Counted from the first letter of the stretch, positions 23,867 through 36,085 are shown. The stretch: 64,000 nt of DNA from Prorocentrum cordatum (GCA_963575745.1 CAUYUJ010019948.1:40001-104000); one strand, 5' to 3'. The notes: generated by a model from the sequence alone, not told the origin. Made by a program: numbers and translations.

Positions 23867-24054
23867 GGCCCGTTCCAACAAAATTGCGAGGGGAAGGCGA
23901 GTATGAATTAGAACTGCGCTGTGCAAGAAAACAAAGTGAACTTGGGCAACAAACGCATCGCACTGATATGATGGACTGTTCTGAGCGCCATGGACCTCAC
24001 ATCGGGGTGCAGAAGCAAACGCATGGCATCGCTCGAAATCCTCACAACACCAGT

Positions 24055-24238
24055 CAGCCAATTAGTGGCAGTTAGCGACTGGCCCCGAAACAGCCAATTA
24101 GTGGCCCGAAGACATCCAAGTCGTGGCCCCGAAACAGCCAATTAGTGGCCCCGAAGACAGCCAATTAGTGGCCCCGGAGACAGCCAATTAGTGGCACCGA
24201 AGACAGCCAATTAGTGGCCCCGAAGACAGCCAATTAGT
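24055..24238. repeat. 23-bp tandem repeat
   Basis: About seven units of AGCCAATTAGTGGCCCCGAA plus GAC, with a 23-bp period (two AATTAG tags at 24140 and 24163). The first two units are degenerate. The array ends in a C run at 24241. It lies between the hypothetical gene at 23054-23866 and the next satellite array. Confidence 0.85.
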
Positions 24239-24244
24239 GCCCCC

Positions 24245-24594
24245 CCCCCCATTTCCGCACATACCCCTTCACACGGTTCGTGGCCCCATAGGGACCTCCA
24301 CCGAAGGCCTCAGTGGCACAGTTGACATGTTCCCTTGCGCTATGTCGGCGCACCCCTCGCACGTTTCGTGGCCCCATATGAAGCTCCACCCAAGGCCCCA
24401 GTGACCGCGTCCGCAGCCCCCCCCCCCCCGCCCGCAGCAGCACGCTCATTGCGGCACGCCCCATCACAGGCTTCGTGGCCCCATGGAGGGCCCCGCCGAA
24501 GGCGCAAGTGGCAACATCCACATGCTTCCCCCTCCAAAAAAACGCACACCGCGCGCCAATTTCAGCACGCCCCTTCACACGGTTCGCGGCCCCA
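24245..24594. repeat. 90-bp satellite (families C/D), first part
   Basis: About four units sharing the core TTCGTGGCCCCATA...CTCCACCGAAGG with a variable insert (GTGGCACAGTTGACATG or C-rich forms). C and G runs are frequent. Open frames are artefacts. Confidence 0.75.
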
Positions 24595-24905
24595 GGGTGA
24601 GCTCCACTGGAAGCGGTACCCATAACGCTGCACTCGCAGCTGCATGTGGTTGGGCCCTTCGACAGGCCATTCCCAACCAACCTGTGTTGCGGGGTCGTCG
24701 TTTTGAACAGGCTGCGCCCGCGTCCTCCTTCCTCCCCAAATTGCTCCCCATCCCTCTCCATCAGCAGCGCCATCGTCGCCACCATCACCATCACCCACCA
24801 TTCGCCAACATCGTCACCTGCAACATCATCGCCGCCCACACCCTCCTCATCACCATCGTCACAGTCATCATCGCCCCCCCCCCCACAGCCGCCCACGTCG
24901 TCACA
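24595..24905. repeat. Satellite spacer module, copy 2
   Basis: Begins GAGCTCCACTGGAAGCGGTA and includes GGTTGGGCCCTTCG, CCCAACCAACCTGTGTTG and a CAT/CAC-rich tract (24770-24870). The same order of elements is found at 33110-33355, 34376-34680 and, in part, 36086-36260 and 26400-26480. Confidence 0.7.
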
Positions 24906-26400
24906 CCCCTCGCGCGTTTCGTGGCCCCACAGAGAGCCCCACCTAATGTGCAAGTGGCGCAGCTCGCACACCGCCACCGCAGCATTTTGGCACACCCCCG
25001 CGCGCTTCGTGGCCCCATCGGGAGCCCCACCTAAGGTCGCAGCGATGCAGCTCGCATGGCGCCACCGCCCCATTCGGCACACCCCTCGCACGGGTCGTGG
25101 CCCAACATTGACCCCCACCGAAGGTCGCAATGGCGCTGTTCGCATGACGCCACCGCACTATTTCGGCACACCCTCACAAGCCCCGTGGCTCCCATCGGGG
25201 GCCCCACGTAAGGCCGAAATTGTGCAGCTCGCATTGCGCCACCGCGTTATTTTAGCACACAATTCGCGCGTTTCGTTGCCCCACAGTGGGGGGCGCCAAA
25301 GGCCCAAGTGGCGCAACTCGCATATCGCCACCGACACATTTTGGCACGCCCCTCACACGTTTCGCTGCTCCATCGGGAGCCCCACCTAAGGCACAATGGT
25401 GCAACTCGCATTGCACCACCGACCCGTTTTGGCACACACCCCACGCGATTCGTGGCCCAACAGGGAGCCCCGCCTAAGGTCCAAGCGGCGCAGCTCGCAT
25501 GGCGCCACCGCGCCATGTTGGCACACCCCTCACGCGCTTCGCGGCCCCATAGCGAGCCACACCTAAGGTCGCAGTGGCGCAGGCCGCATGGCGCCACCGC
25601 CCAATTTTGGCACACCCCTCGCACGTTTCGTGGCCCCACAGGGAGCTCCTGAGGTCACAGTGGCTCAGCTCGCATGGCGCCACCGCCCAATTTTGGGACA
25701 CCCTCGCACGCCTCGGTGCCTCATGAGGAGGCCAATTCCAAGTCCAAGCCGCGCAGCTCGCATGGCGCCACCGATCCATTGTAGCACGCCCCTCACACGT
25801 TTCGTGCCCCCACAGAGAGCCCCACCTAAGGTCCAAGTGGCGCAGCTCGCACGGCGCCACCGCCCAATTTTGGCACGCCCCCCAAACGGTTCGCGCCCCC
25901 AGACTGAGCTCCACTGAATGTTTCGGCGGCACAGCTCGCATGCTCACCCACCCATTTCGGCACGCCCCTCGCGCGGTTCTTGGCAGCATAGGGAGCCCCA
26001 CCGAAGGCCTCAGTGGCACAAATCACATGCCCCCCACCACACCCCCCGCCACCACCCCACCCCGCCCCGCAATTTCGGCAGCCCCCGCGCGGTTCGTTGC
26101 CCCATACACCGAAGACCTCTGCTGCACAGTTCACAAGCTCCCCCCCGCAATTTCGGCACACCCCTCACACGGTCCGTAGCCCCATATGGAGCTCCACCGA
26201 AGGCCACCGTGGCCACGTCTGCACGCCCCCTCCCCACCCCACCCACCACCACCCCGCCCGCAACATGAACATTTCGGCACTCCCGACAAGGTCTTGCCCA
26301 CACAGGGAGCTCCACCGAAGGCCCCAGTGGCCGCGTCCACGCCCCCCCCCCCAGCCCACCGCATGCCGCCAACGTCGGCGCACCCCTCGCGCGGTTCGTG
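24906..26400. repeat. 90-bp satellite (families C/D), second part
   Basis: About sixteen units with the core TTTCGTGGCCCCATAGGGAG followed by GCCCCACCTAAGGT and the insert GTGGCGCAGCTCGCATGGCG/CCACCGCCC. The arms GTGGCGC and GCGCCAC can pair. From about 25915 the insert changes to GGCACAGTTCACATGCCCCC (family D). Confidence 0.85.
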
Positions 26401-26785
26401 GCCCCAGAGGGAGCTCCACTGAGAGCGGCAACCACCATGCGGCATTCGCAGCTGCATATGGTTGGGCCCTTCGCCAGGCTAAGTGTTGTCAGTGCTAGTT
26501 CTATGAGGTGGTATGCTATGATATATTTCGCTATGATGTGTGATTCGTGTTCACGCATCGCTTGCACTGCGGTATGCTTGCTACGATATGCTATGATGTG
26601 CTGCGCTTGTGCTGGCGACGCTGAAGTTGTGAGCGAATGTGGTTAATGGGCTCTGTCTGGCGATGAGGAATGATGTGGGTGAGAAGCTGTTTTCAAACAG
26701 GAATCGCGACCTGGGCATCGACCAACCTTCGGCCAGGACCCCCCTTCATGCCCCCACCTGGTCCTACACCCGCAGTGCCCTGGGA
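26401..26785. other. Partial spacer, then no feature
   Basis: 26401-26480 matches the start of the spacer module (GAGCTCCACTGAGAGCGGCA, then GGTTGGGCCCTTCG). 26490-26610 is a degenerate ATGCTATGATAT-type stretch, like that at 30640-30890. No gene is seen. Confidence 0.5.
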
Positions 26786-28430
26786 GCTCCTTTCAGAACA
26801 GAGCACCCAGGGCACTAGCTTCAATCAGACTCGTCGGCCCCTAGCAGACTCCCAGGCACCTGGCAGGCGCTTAGGCCCCTAGCAGACTCCTAAGCCCCTA
26901 CCAGTCGCCTGACTCCTCGTCCCTTAGCAGACGCACCGGCCCATAGCAGACCCACAGGCCCCTGGCTCCGAGGCCCCGATCAGATTATTTGCTTCTTAGC
27001 AGGCTCCCATGCCCTTGGCAGGCACCCGACCACCGTGTCCCCAGCAGGCGCTCATGGCCCTGGCGAAGCCCCACGCCCCGATCAAACGCCTAAGCCCCTA
27101 GCAGACCCCAATGCCCCCTGGCAGACGCCTAAGCCCGCTGCGACCGCATAAGTCTCTAGCAGGCCCCCAAGCCCTCAACATGGCCCAAACCCTTAGCAGG
27201 CGCCGATGCCCCTAGCAGGCGCCTGAGCCCACAGCAGGCGCCTAAGCCCCCAGCAGACTCCGAGGCCCCTAGCAGACGCGCAAGCCCCTAGCTGACGCCA
27301 GAGCCCCATGGCAAACTCGGGAATTCATCGCAGACTCCTACGCCCCAAGCAGACGCCGTGCCTCTAAGAGTCGCATACGGCCTTCGCAAACCCAGTTGCC
27401 CCTAGCAGGCGCCAAACCCCCGAGCGCGCGCGTGGGCCCCCTGGCAGACTCTTAGGCACCTGGCAAGGGCCCAAGCCCCCATCAGAACTCCTAGGGCCCG
27501 AGCAGACGCCGTAGCCTCTTGCAGACGCCCATGCCCCAGCTGGTGCCCAGGCCCCTGCCGAGCCCCCAAAACCCCTAGCAGGCGCCTGGGCCCCTAGCAC
27601 ACTCGAGCAGACGCCTGTGCCCCTTGCGTGCGCCTGGGCCCCTATCAGGCGCTTAGGCCCCAAACAGATTCCTAGGCCCCCAGCAGGCGTCTGGGCCCTT
27701 AGCAGACGCCTGGACACTTAGCAAGCTCGTGGGCACCTAGCAGGCGCCTGCCCCCCTAGCAAACGCCTAGGCACCTAGCAGACCCCCCAGGCCCCTCGCA
27801 AACGCATAGGCCCCGAGCAGACCCTAGACCCCTAGCAAACGCCCGCGGCCCTCGCAAACTCATAAGCCCTTGGCAGACGCCCAGGCACCCAGCATACCCC
27901 TAGGCCCCCAGCAGACGCCCACGCCCCGAGCAGACCCCGAGCCCCCTAGCAAACGCCTGGAGCCCTACCAGACTCGTAGGCCCCTATCAGACCCCTGGGC
28001 ACCTAGCAGACGCCGACGGCCCTAGCATACGCCTCGGCCCCTAGCAGACGCCCCTGCGATCGGACTACTTTGCACCTAGCAGTCCCCCCCGCACCTGGCA
28101 GACGCCCAGGCCCCTGGCACATCCCGAGGCGTCGGGCAAACGCCTTGGCCCCTAGCAGATTCCCAAGGCCCTAGCAGGCGCTTAGATAATCCCTTGGCAG
28201 ACGCCCAGGCTCCTAGCGGACTCCCAGTTCCTTAGCAGACGCCTACACCCCCCTAGCAAACTCAGAAGCCCCTACCGAAAGCCGAGGCCCCTCGCAGACG
28301 CCTAAGCCCCGACCACACTCCTGCGCCCCGACCAATCCCCGCGGCCCCTGCCAGACCCCTGCGCCCCCATCTGGCGCAGGAGGACTCATAGGCCCCTAGC
28401 AGACTCCTAGGCCCATGCCAGGAGGGCGTT
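26786..28430. repeat. ~20-bp degenerate repeat field
   Basis: About 1.6 kb of short units close to CCCCTAGCAGACGCCTAGGC. Spacing is around 19-22 bp and the middle is highly variable. There is no coding constraint: frames are open only in short stretches on either strand. Confidence 0.8.
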
Positions 28431-28494
28431 GACAGGGGCCCCATTGCCGACTCCGACCAGGAGATTGCCGCACCCCGACCACATCCCTTCCAAA

Positions 28495-28610
28495 TACACG
28501 CGGAGGAAGAGGAGGAGGAGGAGGGGGGGGAGGAGGAGGAGGAGGAGGGGGAGGGGAGGGGGAGGGGGCAGGGGGGAAGGGGGGAGGGGGGACGGGGAGG
28601 GGGCCGAGTC
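28495..28610. repeat. (GAG)n/(GGGGA)n purine tract
   Basis: A one-strand purine run of about 110 bp, first GAG triplets and then G-rich. It precedes the ~45-bp repeat field. Confidence 0.85.
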
Positions 28611-29170
28611 CCAGCCCAGATGGGGTTTGGATGGCGCGGGATGCGCGCACCCCCCCCCGAATCCCGATGGCCCCCAGGTGGTGCGGGATGCGCCCCCCGC
28701 CGAATCCAGATGGTCGTCGGGTGGTGCGGGATGCGCCCCCACCCGAATCCAGATGGTCGTCGGACGGTGCGGGATTCGGCCCCTCCATTTTGGCGATGGT
28801 GTTTGGATGGTCGCGAATCGCGCCGTGGACCATCAAAAGACCATCGGAAATCGTGGCCTCAAGAACCCGAAAATGCTGAAAAATTCGCGCATCGGAGGGC
28901 AAAAACCCTGTGTTTAATGGTATTTTGATGGTGCGGGATGCCATCCTGCGACCACGAAACCCGATGGTGTTTTGATGGTCCCCAGCGTGTTTTTTCCCCC
29001 CCCCCTAGCAAATCCACATGGTATCTGGATGGTGCGGGATGCGGCCTGCCTCGAATCCCGATGGTCTCTGGGTGGTGCGGGATGCGACCCGCCCCGAATC
29101 CGGATGGTCGCCAGACGGTTCGGGGCGCGCCCCCCTCCCGAAACCCAGACGGTCGCCAGGTGGCTCGGGG
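28611..29170. repeat. ~45-bp tandem repeat field
   Basis: Units of 43-47 bp carrying GGTGCGGGATGCGCCCCC and CGAATCCAGATGGTCGTC (GGGATG tags near 28638, 28685 and 28728, and a variant at 28771). The field is interrupted at 28800-29010 by a less regular stretch with GTTTTGATGGT motifs and resumes at 29020-29170. Confidence 0.75.
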
Positions 29171-30299
29171 CGTGCCAAGGGCTGGGCCGCGACCCCCACC
29201 CCCAGGCCCCGCCCAGGACCCCCCCCCTGACGGAGCCCCACCAGGGCCCCGCATGGCCCCGAGGAAAGCCTTGGCAGGCGGCGAGGCCATGGCGGAGCCC
29301 AGCCAACGCCCCACCGAGAAGCCCGCCTGCCGAGGCCAGCCCAGGCACCCCGCAAGCCGAGCGACAACCTTACCCAACCCCACGCGATGTCTTGGCGTGG
29401 CCACGCGAAAGCACTGCTGAACCCGCGGCAGGACCCACGAACGGACCGCGCAGCGACCGTGCTAGAGTCCTACCAGGGGCCCAGCAAGAACGCACCAGTG
29501 CTTTGCCGAGACTTCGCCAGTGGCCCCAGCGGGGATGCACCTGTGCAGAACGGCTGCATCAGCAGGTCCTTCCCTGCCCCGCGAGAAACATTGCAGGCTG
29601 CAGCTCTACAGCACCCCCCCCCCCCTCCCTGCCCCCACTGCTGCCCCCATACAGATCAGCCCTCACTATTCCTCCCCCTCGCTACAGCAAAAGAAAAAAG
29701 AAACAACACGGTGCCTTGTTGTACATCGCCGACGCGCGCAGGCTGGCAGTAGACGGCATTCGCGCCCCCTGCCAGGAGGAGCTGCTGCATCGCCCCCCCG
29801 GGCGCCCCTTGCAGGCGGAACTTGAAAGGGAAGATGCAACAGACGAACATGATGAGGACGATGAAAAACTAAGATGATGAAGAAGAGGGAACATACGCAG
29901 AAGCTTGCAAATAGGGAATGATGAACCATACGACGTCTGAAACCTAAAACGAGGAGGGCGAAACTGGAAGATGGGGGGAGAGGGGGACGCGGAAGGAGGA
30001 TATAAGAGGAATAAGTGGGATGGAACAGGGAGAACGGGAGTGACGAATAAGAATATGACGCAGAAAACAAGGAGAGCGAGAAGGGATGAGGGATGATAGA
30101 AACGATGGTGGTGATGAAGGTTTGTTGCAGGATACAACGTAATATTTGGCGAATACAACTTCTACATGCGAATGGTGAAATAGCAACACGTAGCATGATG
30201 ACAACGACGACAACGTCTGTTGTTGGTATTGGCCACGGCCATCACAACGATGATGGCCACTGCGACGGTGACGGCCACGACGGCCACAAGGACGACGAC
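29171..30299. other. No supported gene
   Basis: A plus-strand frame (28972-29877) is open through the repeat and beyond, but its composition follows GC-rich low complexity and I see no motif. 29880-30180 is A-rich, purine-biased DNA. 30180-30300 has CGACGG/ACGGCC short repeats. Confidence 0.35.
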
Positions 30300-30565
30300 G
30301 GCCCCCAAGACGGCAACCCCCAGACGACCCCCAAGACGGGACCTCCAAGACGACACCCAAAACACCCTCCAAGACACCCCCCCAAGACGGCCCCCAAGAT
30401 GCGCCACCAAGACGACCCCCAAAACAATAGCCCCAAGACGGCACCCCCAAAACGGCCACCAAGAGGCCTCTCAAGACGGCCCCCAAGACGACACCACCAA
30501 GACGACCCCCGAGACGGCTCCACTAAGGCGGCACCACCAAGACGACGCCACCAAGACGCCCAGGC
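30300..30565. repeat. CCAAGACGGC short-period repeat, copy 2
   Basis: The same irregular series of units as at 22100-22325, including AAGATGCGCCACCAAGACGA, over most of its length. Minus-strand frames rich in Trp-Gly-Val are artefacts of the unit. Confidence 0.75.
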
Positions 30566-31590
30566 AACCTCGGACCAGCGCCGAATGCTCTTGGGTGACG
30601 AGGCGTGATCCGCGGGCTTCCTCCAGCCACTCCCCGCTGATAGGGTATGATAGGGCATCGCGTATGTTATGGTACGAGTGCTATGATATGTTATGGTATG
30701 TTATGCTGGCGGGGGCATGGTGGCTTTGATATATCATGGTATGACTGATATGATAAGTTCGATCATGTTATGATATGCTGTGCTATTCAATCTGAGTGCA
30801 TGCAATCTATGCAGCGTTATGGGATGCTATGTGCGTTCACATATCTCTTCTGGTATGGTATGCTATGCCATGCCAAATTATGGTATCATATGTTACGTTC
30901 TGTCGCTTTGGTGCCATCGTGGGTTCTCTTCGGGGTCCTCTTGGGTGCCCCGCGCGGACAGAAATGACGCCAACTTCATGGCGTCGGAAGTGACGTAAAA
31001 GCGGAGAACATATCTGTGTGCGAAACGAGGCACGCTTTGTGCAACTACCAACGTGGCGGAACTATTCAATGTGTGCCTAGCACGTAGCTTGGACGAAAAA
31101 AGGCGCCTTCCCTTCGGGCGCGAACATCGAGGCCAACTGCAGCGAACGCAATCGACTGCCGAGTCGGATTCAACCGCGGCTCCTGCAATCACCGAACACA
31201 GCCGTGGCAACAAGGGCTTTGCGGTGCTCTCTGGAGTACCCCTGCAAGAGCGACTGCGAATGCAACGCCTGAGCAGCAACGCTCAAAAACACGTGGCCCG
31301 TGTCAGTTAGCACCCCCCCCCCAGCCCCCAGTCCGCAGCACGGATGCAAGGGTCGCGCGCTCTCAGGTCGAGCTCCAACGTGCGGTAGATCCAAGACAGC
31401 GTCAGCGCCACCGCCGCCGCACCCGAATACTAACAAAACAACGCACGTGCGCGAACATACGCCAAGGAAGAAATGCCCTCAGACCCTCAGAAAGCTGAGT
31501 GTTGACTGACATCCACAAGCACGCATCTTTTGATCGTCCTCCACAACCATGCCTCGAACATCCGAGGCTGTAACTGCGCACTGTCCACAA
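30566..31590. other. No supported gene
   Basis: 30640-30890 is an irregular TATGGTATGTTATG-like stretch. 30900-31590 has short open frames on both strands, none with a recognisable motif. C runs lie near 31312-31322. Confidence 0.4.
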
Positions 31591-32617
31591 TCAGAATGCA
31601 GCTGGGTCAGCTTCTGGTTCAGAACCTTCGTCCACACGTTGAGGCCGCTCCCGTCGCTCAAGCTCGCTCCAGTCAACTCCATATCGCGCGCGGCCCGCCA
31701 CGCGAGCCACGCGTCGTGTCTGAACAGGTGGACGGAATGCCATGTGCTCCTCCTTTGAACCCTGCGAGCAATTCGAAAGCCAAGCGTAAGCGAAACCCAG
31801 CGGCCTGCCCATAGCAGGGTACACCAGTGGATTTGCCGACGCTGACATCCTTAGCGTCTTGATGCATTTGCCGTGAGCAGGATTTGGGCACAGGCATTCA
31901 ATGATGGACTCGGCGTCGGGGCGACGGTAGTACCTCATTTTGCCGCCACCTCGGACAACCAGCTGACGCCGTAGATCTGACCCAGCAGCTGCAGGATGAG
32001 GAGGTGGCGGTGGAGGCGGCGGAGGCACGCCGCCGTCGGAGTCGGAACCGCTCTCGCTGGCGACCTGGGACGGGGAGGCGATACGGCCGCCGAGCGAAAC
32101 CGAACATCCTTCCTCCCTCCCCCCTCCTCCTCCTCCTCCTCCTTCTCCACCTTCTCCTCCTCCTCCTCCTCTTCCACTCCCACGTCCTCCTCCATCATGC
32201 TTGGACCCTCCAAGGGACCTCGCCCTCGAATTCTGCTCCAGACTCGTGCCCCTCGGACTCGTCGTCGGGGTCGTCGCCGCCGCCGCGGCCCCCAATATGC
32301 TGCGGTGGCCGCAATCGAAACCACGTCTGGCGGCCATCCTGCAGCACGATGTCAGCATCAACGCGACTGGGGTCGAACAATCCTATGCGACGCCTGCCCT
32401 GTCGCAGCGAAAATAAAACGCCGATGAGCACGCCATCATCTGCAGCCAAGTCGACTTCGTCGCACATGCGGTAAAGAGACTGCCATTGCAGTGCTGCCTG
32501 ATCACTGGGAAACGAAGGACACCGATAATATGGGCGGTGAGCTGCTAACAGTGCCAACGCTGTTGCGGGCGTGTCCAATACAGTCGCCAACAAAACCCCC
32601 TGGTGTCTCCCATGCAT
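31591..32617 (-). CDS. Two-exon gene, unrecognised protein
   Basis: Exon 1 is 32219-32617, starting at the ATG at 32615-32617 (133 codons). Exon 2 is 31591-32064 (157 codons plus stop). They are separated by a 154-bp GT...AG intron (32065-32218) made of GAG microsatellite. Both exons are phase 0 at the junction, so splicing joins two otherwise unrelated frames into one ~290-residue protein. Exon 1 is globular in composition (CDEVDLAADDGVLIGVLF, then RQTWFRLRPPQH). Exon 2 has a Pro run, a Cys/His cluster (CLCPNPAHGKC) and GRPLGFAYAWL, and ends with helical RARYGVDWSELERRERPQ. I have the impression of similar Cys/His-GRPLGF segments in uncharacterised dinoflagellate proteins, but I cannot name a family. 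Further exons upstream are possible. Confidence 0.6.
32065..32218 (-). other. Microsatellite-filled spliceosomal intron
   Basis: On the minus strand the donor reads GCGAG|GTCCC and the acceptor CCCAG|GTCGCC. The interior is mostly GAG triplets. AGGT flanks both ends, so the intron is bounded by a 4-bp direct repeat. Without removal the two protein-like frames are not in register. Confidence 0.55.
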
Positions 32618-32945
32618 TCTCGTTCACCCCTCACACGTTTCGTTGCCCCATAAAGGGGTATGCCTAAGGCCCCATCGCGAGACGTCGCACGTTGTGTCCA
32701 CTCCACACCACTCAAGTACAACACTCACACGTGGTGGCCCGCAGAACCAAACCGGAACGACACTGTTCGCACGCCCCCCCCCCCCCCAGCACATTGCAAC
32801 GCCCACCGCATGTTTCGTGGCCCTATGAGGAGCCCCGCTGAAAACCGTTATGGGAATACGGAACCCCACGCACTCCCCCCCCGCGCACTATGGCATGCCC
32901 CTCGCACGCTTCGAGACTTGAGAGGTGCGCCACCTTGACAAGCCA
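32618..32945. repeat. Short 90-bp satellite block
   Basis: Three to four diverged units with TTTCGTTGCCCCATA, TTTCGTGGCCCTATGAGGAG and CTTCGAGACTTGAG cores. It abuts the 5' end of the two-exon gene. A C run lies at 32776-32787. Confidence 0.65.
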
Positions 32946-33109
32946 GAGGACAGCGCCGACTTGACAACCCAGACAAGGGGCGCCTATCTCATTTTACAAA
33001 GGGGAGGAGGGCCCACTGTTAAGACTGGTAATATTACAATATGGATTCCGCCAACCAATCTTCCAATCATCTAATATGCGCGCATGAATTTCTGGTTGGG
33101 AAGTTTTTT
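32946..33109. other. No feature recognised
   Basis: Unique AT-richer sequence between two satellite blocks. No open frame of note. Confidence 0.5.
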
Positions 33110-33355
33110 CCCAAACAACAAGTGTTCCCAACCAACCTGTGTTGTTGGGTCCTCGTTTTGAACAGACGGCGCCCGCGTCCTCGTTCCTCCTTCCGCTGTC
33201 CCCCCACCCCTCTCCCCATCATCAGCATCATCGCCACCATCATCACGATCGCCCATCATCCGTCAGCATCATCACCTGCAGCATCATCGTCACCCACATA
33301 ATCCTTATCATCATCGGCATCATCAGCATCGCCCCCACCACCCATGTCGTCACAC
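33110..33355. repeat. Satellite spacer module, copy 3
   Basis: Carries CCCAACCAACCTGTGTTGTT, TCCTCGTTTTGAACAG and a CATCAC-rich tract (33210-33330), in the same order as at 24655-24900. Confidence 0.75.
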
Positions 33356-34375
33356 CCCTCACACGCTTCGTTGCCCCATAGTGAGCCCCACCTAAGGCCC
33401 AAATGGCGCAACTCGCATGGCGCCACCGCCGCATTTTGGCACACCCCTCACACGTTTCGTGGCCCCATAGGAAGTTCCACCGAAGGTCCAAGTGGCGCTG
33501 ATCGCATGGCGACACCGCCCCATTTTGGCACACCCCTCACACGTGTCGTGGCCCCATGGGGAGCCCCACCTGAGGTCGCAGTGGCCTAGCTCGCATGGCG
33601 CCACCGCCACATTGTTGCATACCCCTCACACGTTCCGTGGCCCCACAGGGAGCCCCACCTGAGGTCCAAGTGGCGCAGCTCGCATGGCGCCACCGCCCAA
33701 TGATGCCACGCCCCTCACACGCTTCGTGGCCCCATGGGGAGCTCCATCCAGGTCCAAGTGGCGCAACTCGCATGGCACCACCGCCGAATTTTGGCACACC
33801 CCTCACACGTTTCGTGGCCCCATAAGGAGCTCCACCTAAGGTCCAAGTGGCGCAGCCCGCATGGCGCCACTGCCCCATTTTGGCACACCCCTCACGCTGT
33901 TCGCGGCCCCGCTCCACCGACGGCCTCAGTGGCGCAGTTCACGTGGGCTCTCCCCCCCGCCATTTTGGCACACCACGTACACGGTTCGTGGCCCCGTAGG
34001 GAGCTCCACCGAAGGCCTCAGCGGCACTGTTCGCATGCCCCCCCCCGCAATTTCGGCACACCCCCCACGCAGTTCGTGGCCCCACCGGGAGCTCCACCGA
34101 TTGCTTCAGTGGCACACCGCACATGCTCCCATTCGCAATTCCGGCACACCCTGCGGCGGTTCGTGGCCTCATTGGGAGCTCCACCGAAGGCCCCAATGGC
34201 CATGTCCGCATACTCCCCCTCGCCCACAACATGCCCATTCGGGGTTCCCTCACACGGTTCGTGGCCCCATGGTGAGCTCCACCGAAGGCCCCAGTGATCA
34301 CGTCCTCATGCCCCCTCCCCGCTCATTACATGCCCATTTCGGTACACCCCTCACACGGTTCGTGGCCCGATAAGG
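33356..34375. repeat. 90-bp satellite (families C/D)
   Basis: About eleven units of 89-90 bp. Most carry the GTGGCGCAGCTCGCATGGCG insert. The last few carry GGCACTGTTCGCATGCCCCC and GGCCATGTCCGCATAC variants. Confidence 0.85.
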
Positions 34376-34680
34376 AGCTCCAGTGAAAGCAGTACCCACC
34401 ATGCTGTCTTCGCAGCTGCAAATGGTTCGGTCCCTCGTTAGGCTAATTGGGTCGTCGCTTTGAACAGACAGCGCTAGCTTCCTCCTTCCTCTTCCCGCTG
34501 ACCCTCCCCCCTCTCCCCGTCATCAGCATCATCGTCACCGTCACCACCAGCACCCATCATCCATCAGTATCACCACCAGCAGCATCATCGTCGTCCACAT
34601 CCCCTTTATCATCATCGTAATCATCATCATCGCCCCCCGCCCCCCCCCCCCCACACACACCACCATCCATGCCGTCACAC
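34376..34680. repeat. Satellite spacer module, copy 4
   Basis: Starts GAGCTCCAGTGAAAGCAGTA, continues with TGGTTCGGTCC and a CAT/CAC-rich tract, then a C run (34636-34652). It has the same organisation as the other spacer copies. Confidence 0.7.
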
Positions 34681-36085
34681 CCCTCACACGTTTCGTGGCC
34701 CTATAGTGGGCCCCACCTAAAGTCCAAGTGGCGCAGCTCGCATGGCACCACCGCCCCATTTTGGCAAACCCCTCACACGATTCAGGGTCTTATAGGAAGC
34801 TCCACCTGAGGTCGCAGTGGCGCAGCCCACATGGCGCCACCGCCCAATTTTGGCGAACCCTTCATACGTTTCGTGGCCCCACATGGAGAGCTGGCTAAGT
34901 TCCAAGTGGCGCAGATTGCATGGCGCCACCGCACCGTTTTGTTTTTCTTTTTTTCCACCCCTCACACGCTTCGTGGCAACATGGGGAGCTCCACCTAAGG
35001 TCCATGCGGCGCTGCTCGCATGGCGCTACCGCCGCATTTTGGTACACCGCTCACACGCTCCGTGGCCTCATAGGAAGCTCCATCCAGGTCCAAGTGGCGC
35101 AACTCGCATGGCGCCACCGCCGAATGTTGGCACACCCCTCACACGTTTCGTGGCCCCATAAGGAGCTCCACCTAAGGTCCACTCGGCGCAGCCCGCATGG
35201 CGCCACCGCACAACTTTGGCACGCTCCTCACACGCTCCGTAGCCCCATGGGGGGCTCCGTTTGGCTACAAGTTGCGCAGCCCGCGTGGCGCAACCGCCCC
35301 ATGTTGGCACACCCCTCATACGTTTCCTGGCCCCAGAAGGGGGCTCCACCTAAAGCCGCAGTGGCGCAGCTCGCATGGCGCCACCGCGCAATCTTCGCGC
35401 ACCCATCACATGTTTCGTGGCCCCACAGGGTGCCCCGTCTAAGGTCCAAGCGGCGCAGCTCGCATGGCGCCACAACAATTTTGGCCCACTACTGACACGT
35501 GTCGTTGCCTTATAGCGAGCCCCACCTAAGGTCGCAGTTGTGGAGCTCGCATGGCGCAACCGCCACATGTCGGCAGACCCCTCACACGGTTCGCGGCCTC
35601 ATTGGGAGCCCCACCGAACGCATCAATGGCACAGTTCGCGGGCTCCCCTCCGCAAGTTCGGGACACCCCTCACACGTTTCGCGGCCCCATATGGAGTTCC
35701 ACAGAAGGCTTCGGTGGCATGGTTCACATGCCCCCCCCCCCCGCCCCGCCATTTCGGCACACCTTTCACACGGTTCGTGGCCCCATAGTGAGCCCCACCG
35801 AAGGCTTCAATTGCACAATTCACATGCTCCCCATCCGCAAATTCGGCGCACCCCTCACACGGTCCGTGACCCCACTTGGAGCTCCACCGAATGCCCCAGT
35901 GGCCGCGTCAATATACCCCCACCCCCCCTCACCCCGCCCACATCATGCCCATTTCGGCTCACCCCCTCACACGTTTCGTAGCCCCATGGGGAGCTCCACC
36001 GACGGCCCCAGTGGCCACGTCCACATACCCCCCCCCGCACACAGCATGCCCATTTGGGCGCACACATCACGCGGTTCGTGACCCC
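34681..36085. repeat. 90-bp satellite (families C/D)
   Basis: About fifteen units, type C up to ~35580 and type D (GGCACAGTTCACATGC, then GCATTTCGGCACACC-like) after it. The core TTTCGTGGCCCCATA is kept in nearly every unit. Confidence 0.85.
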
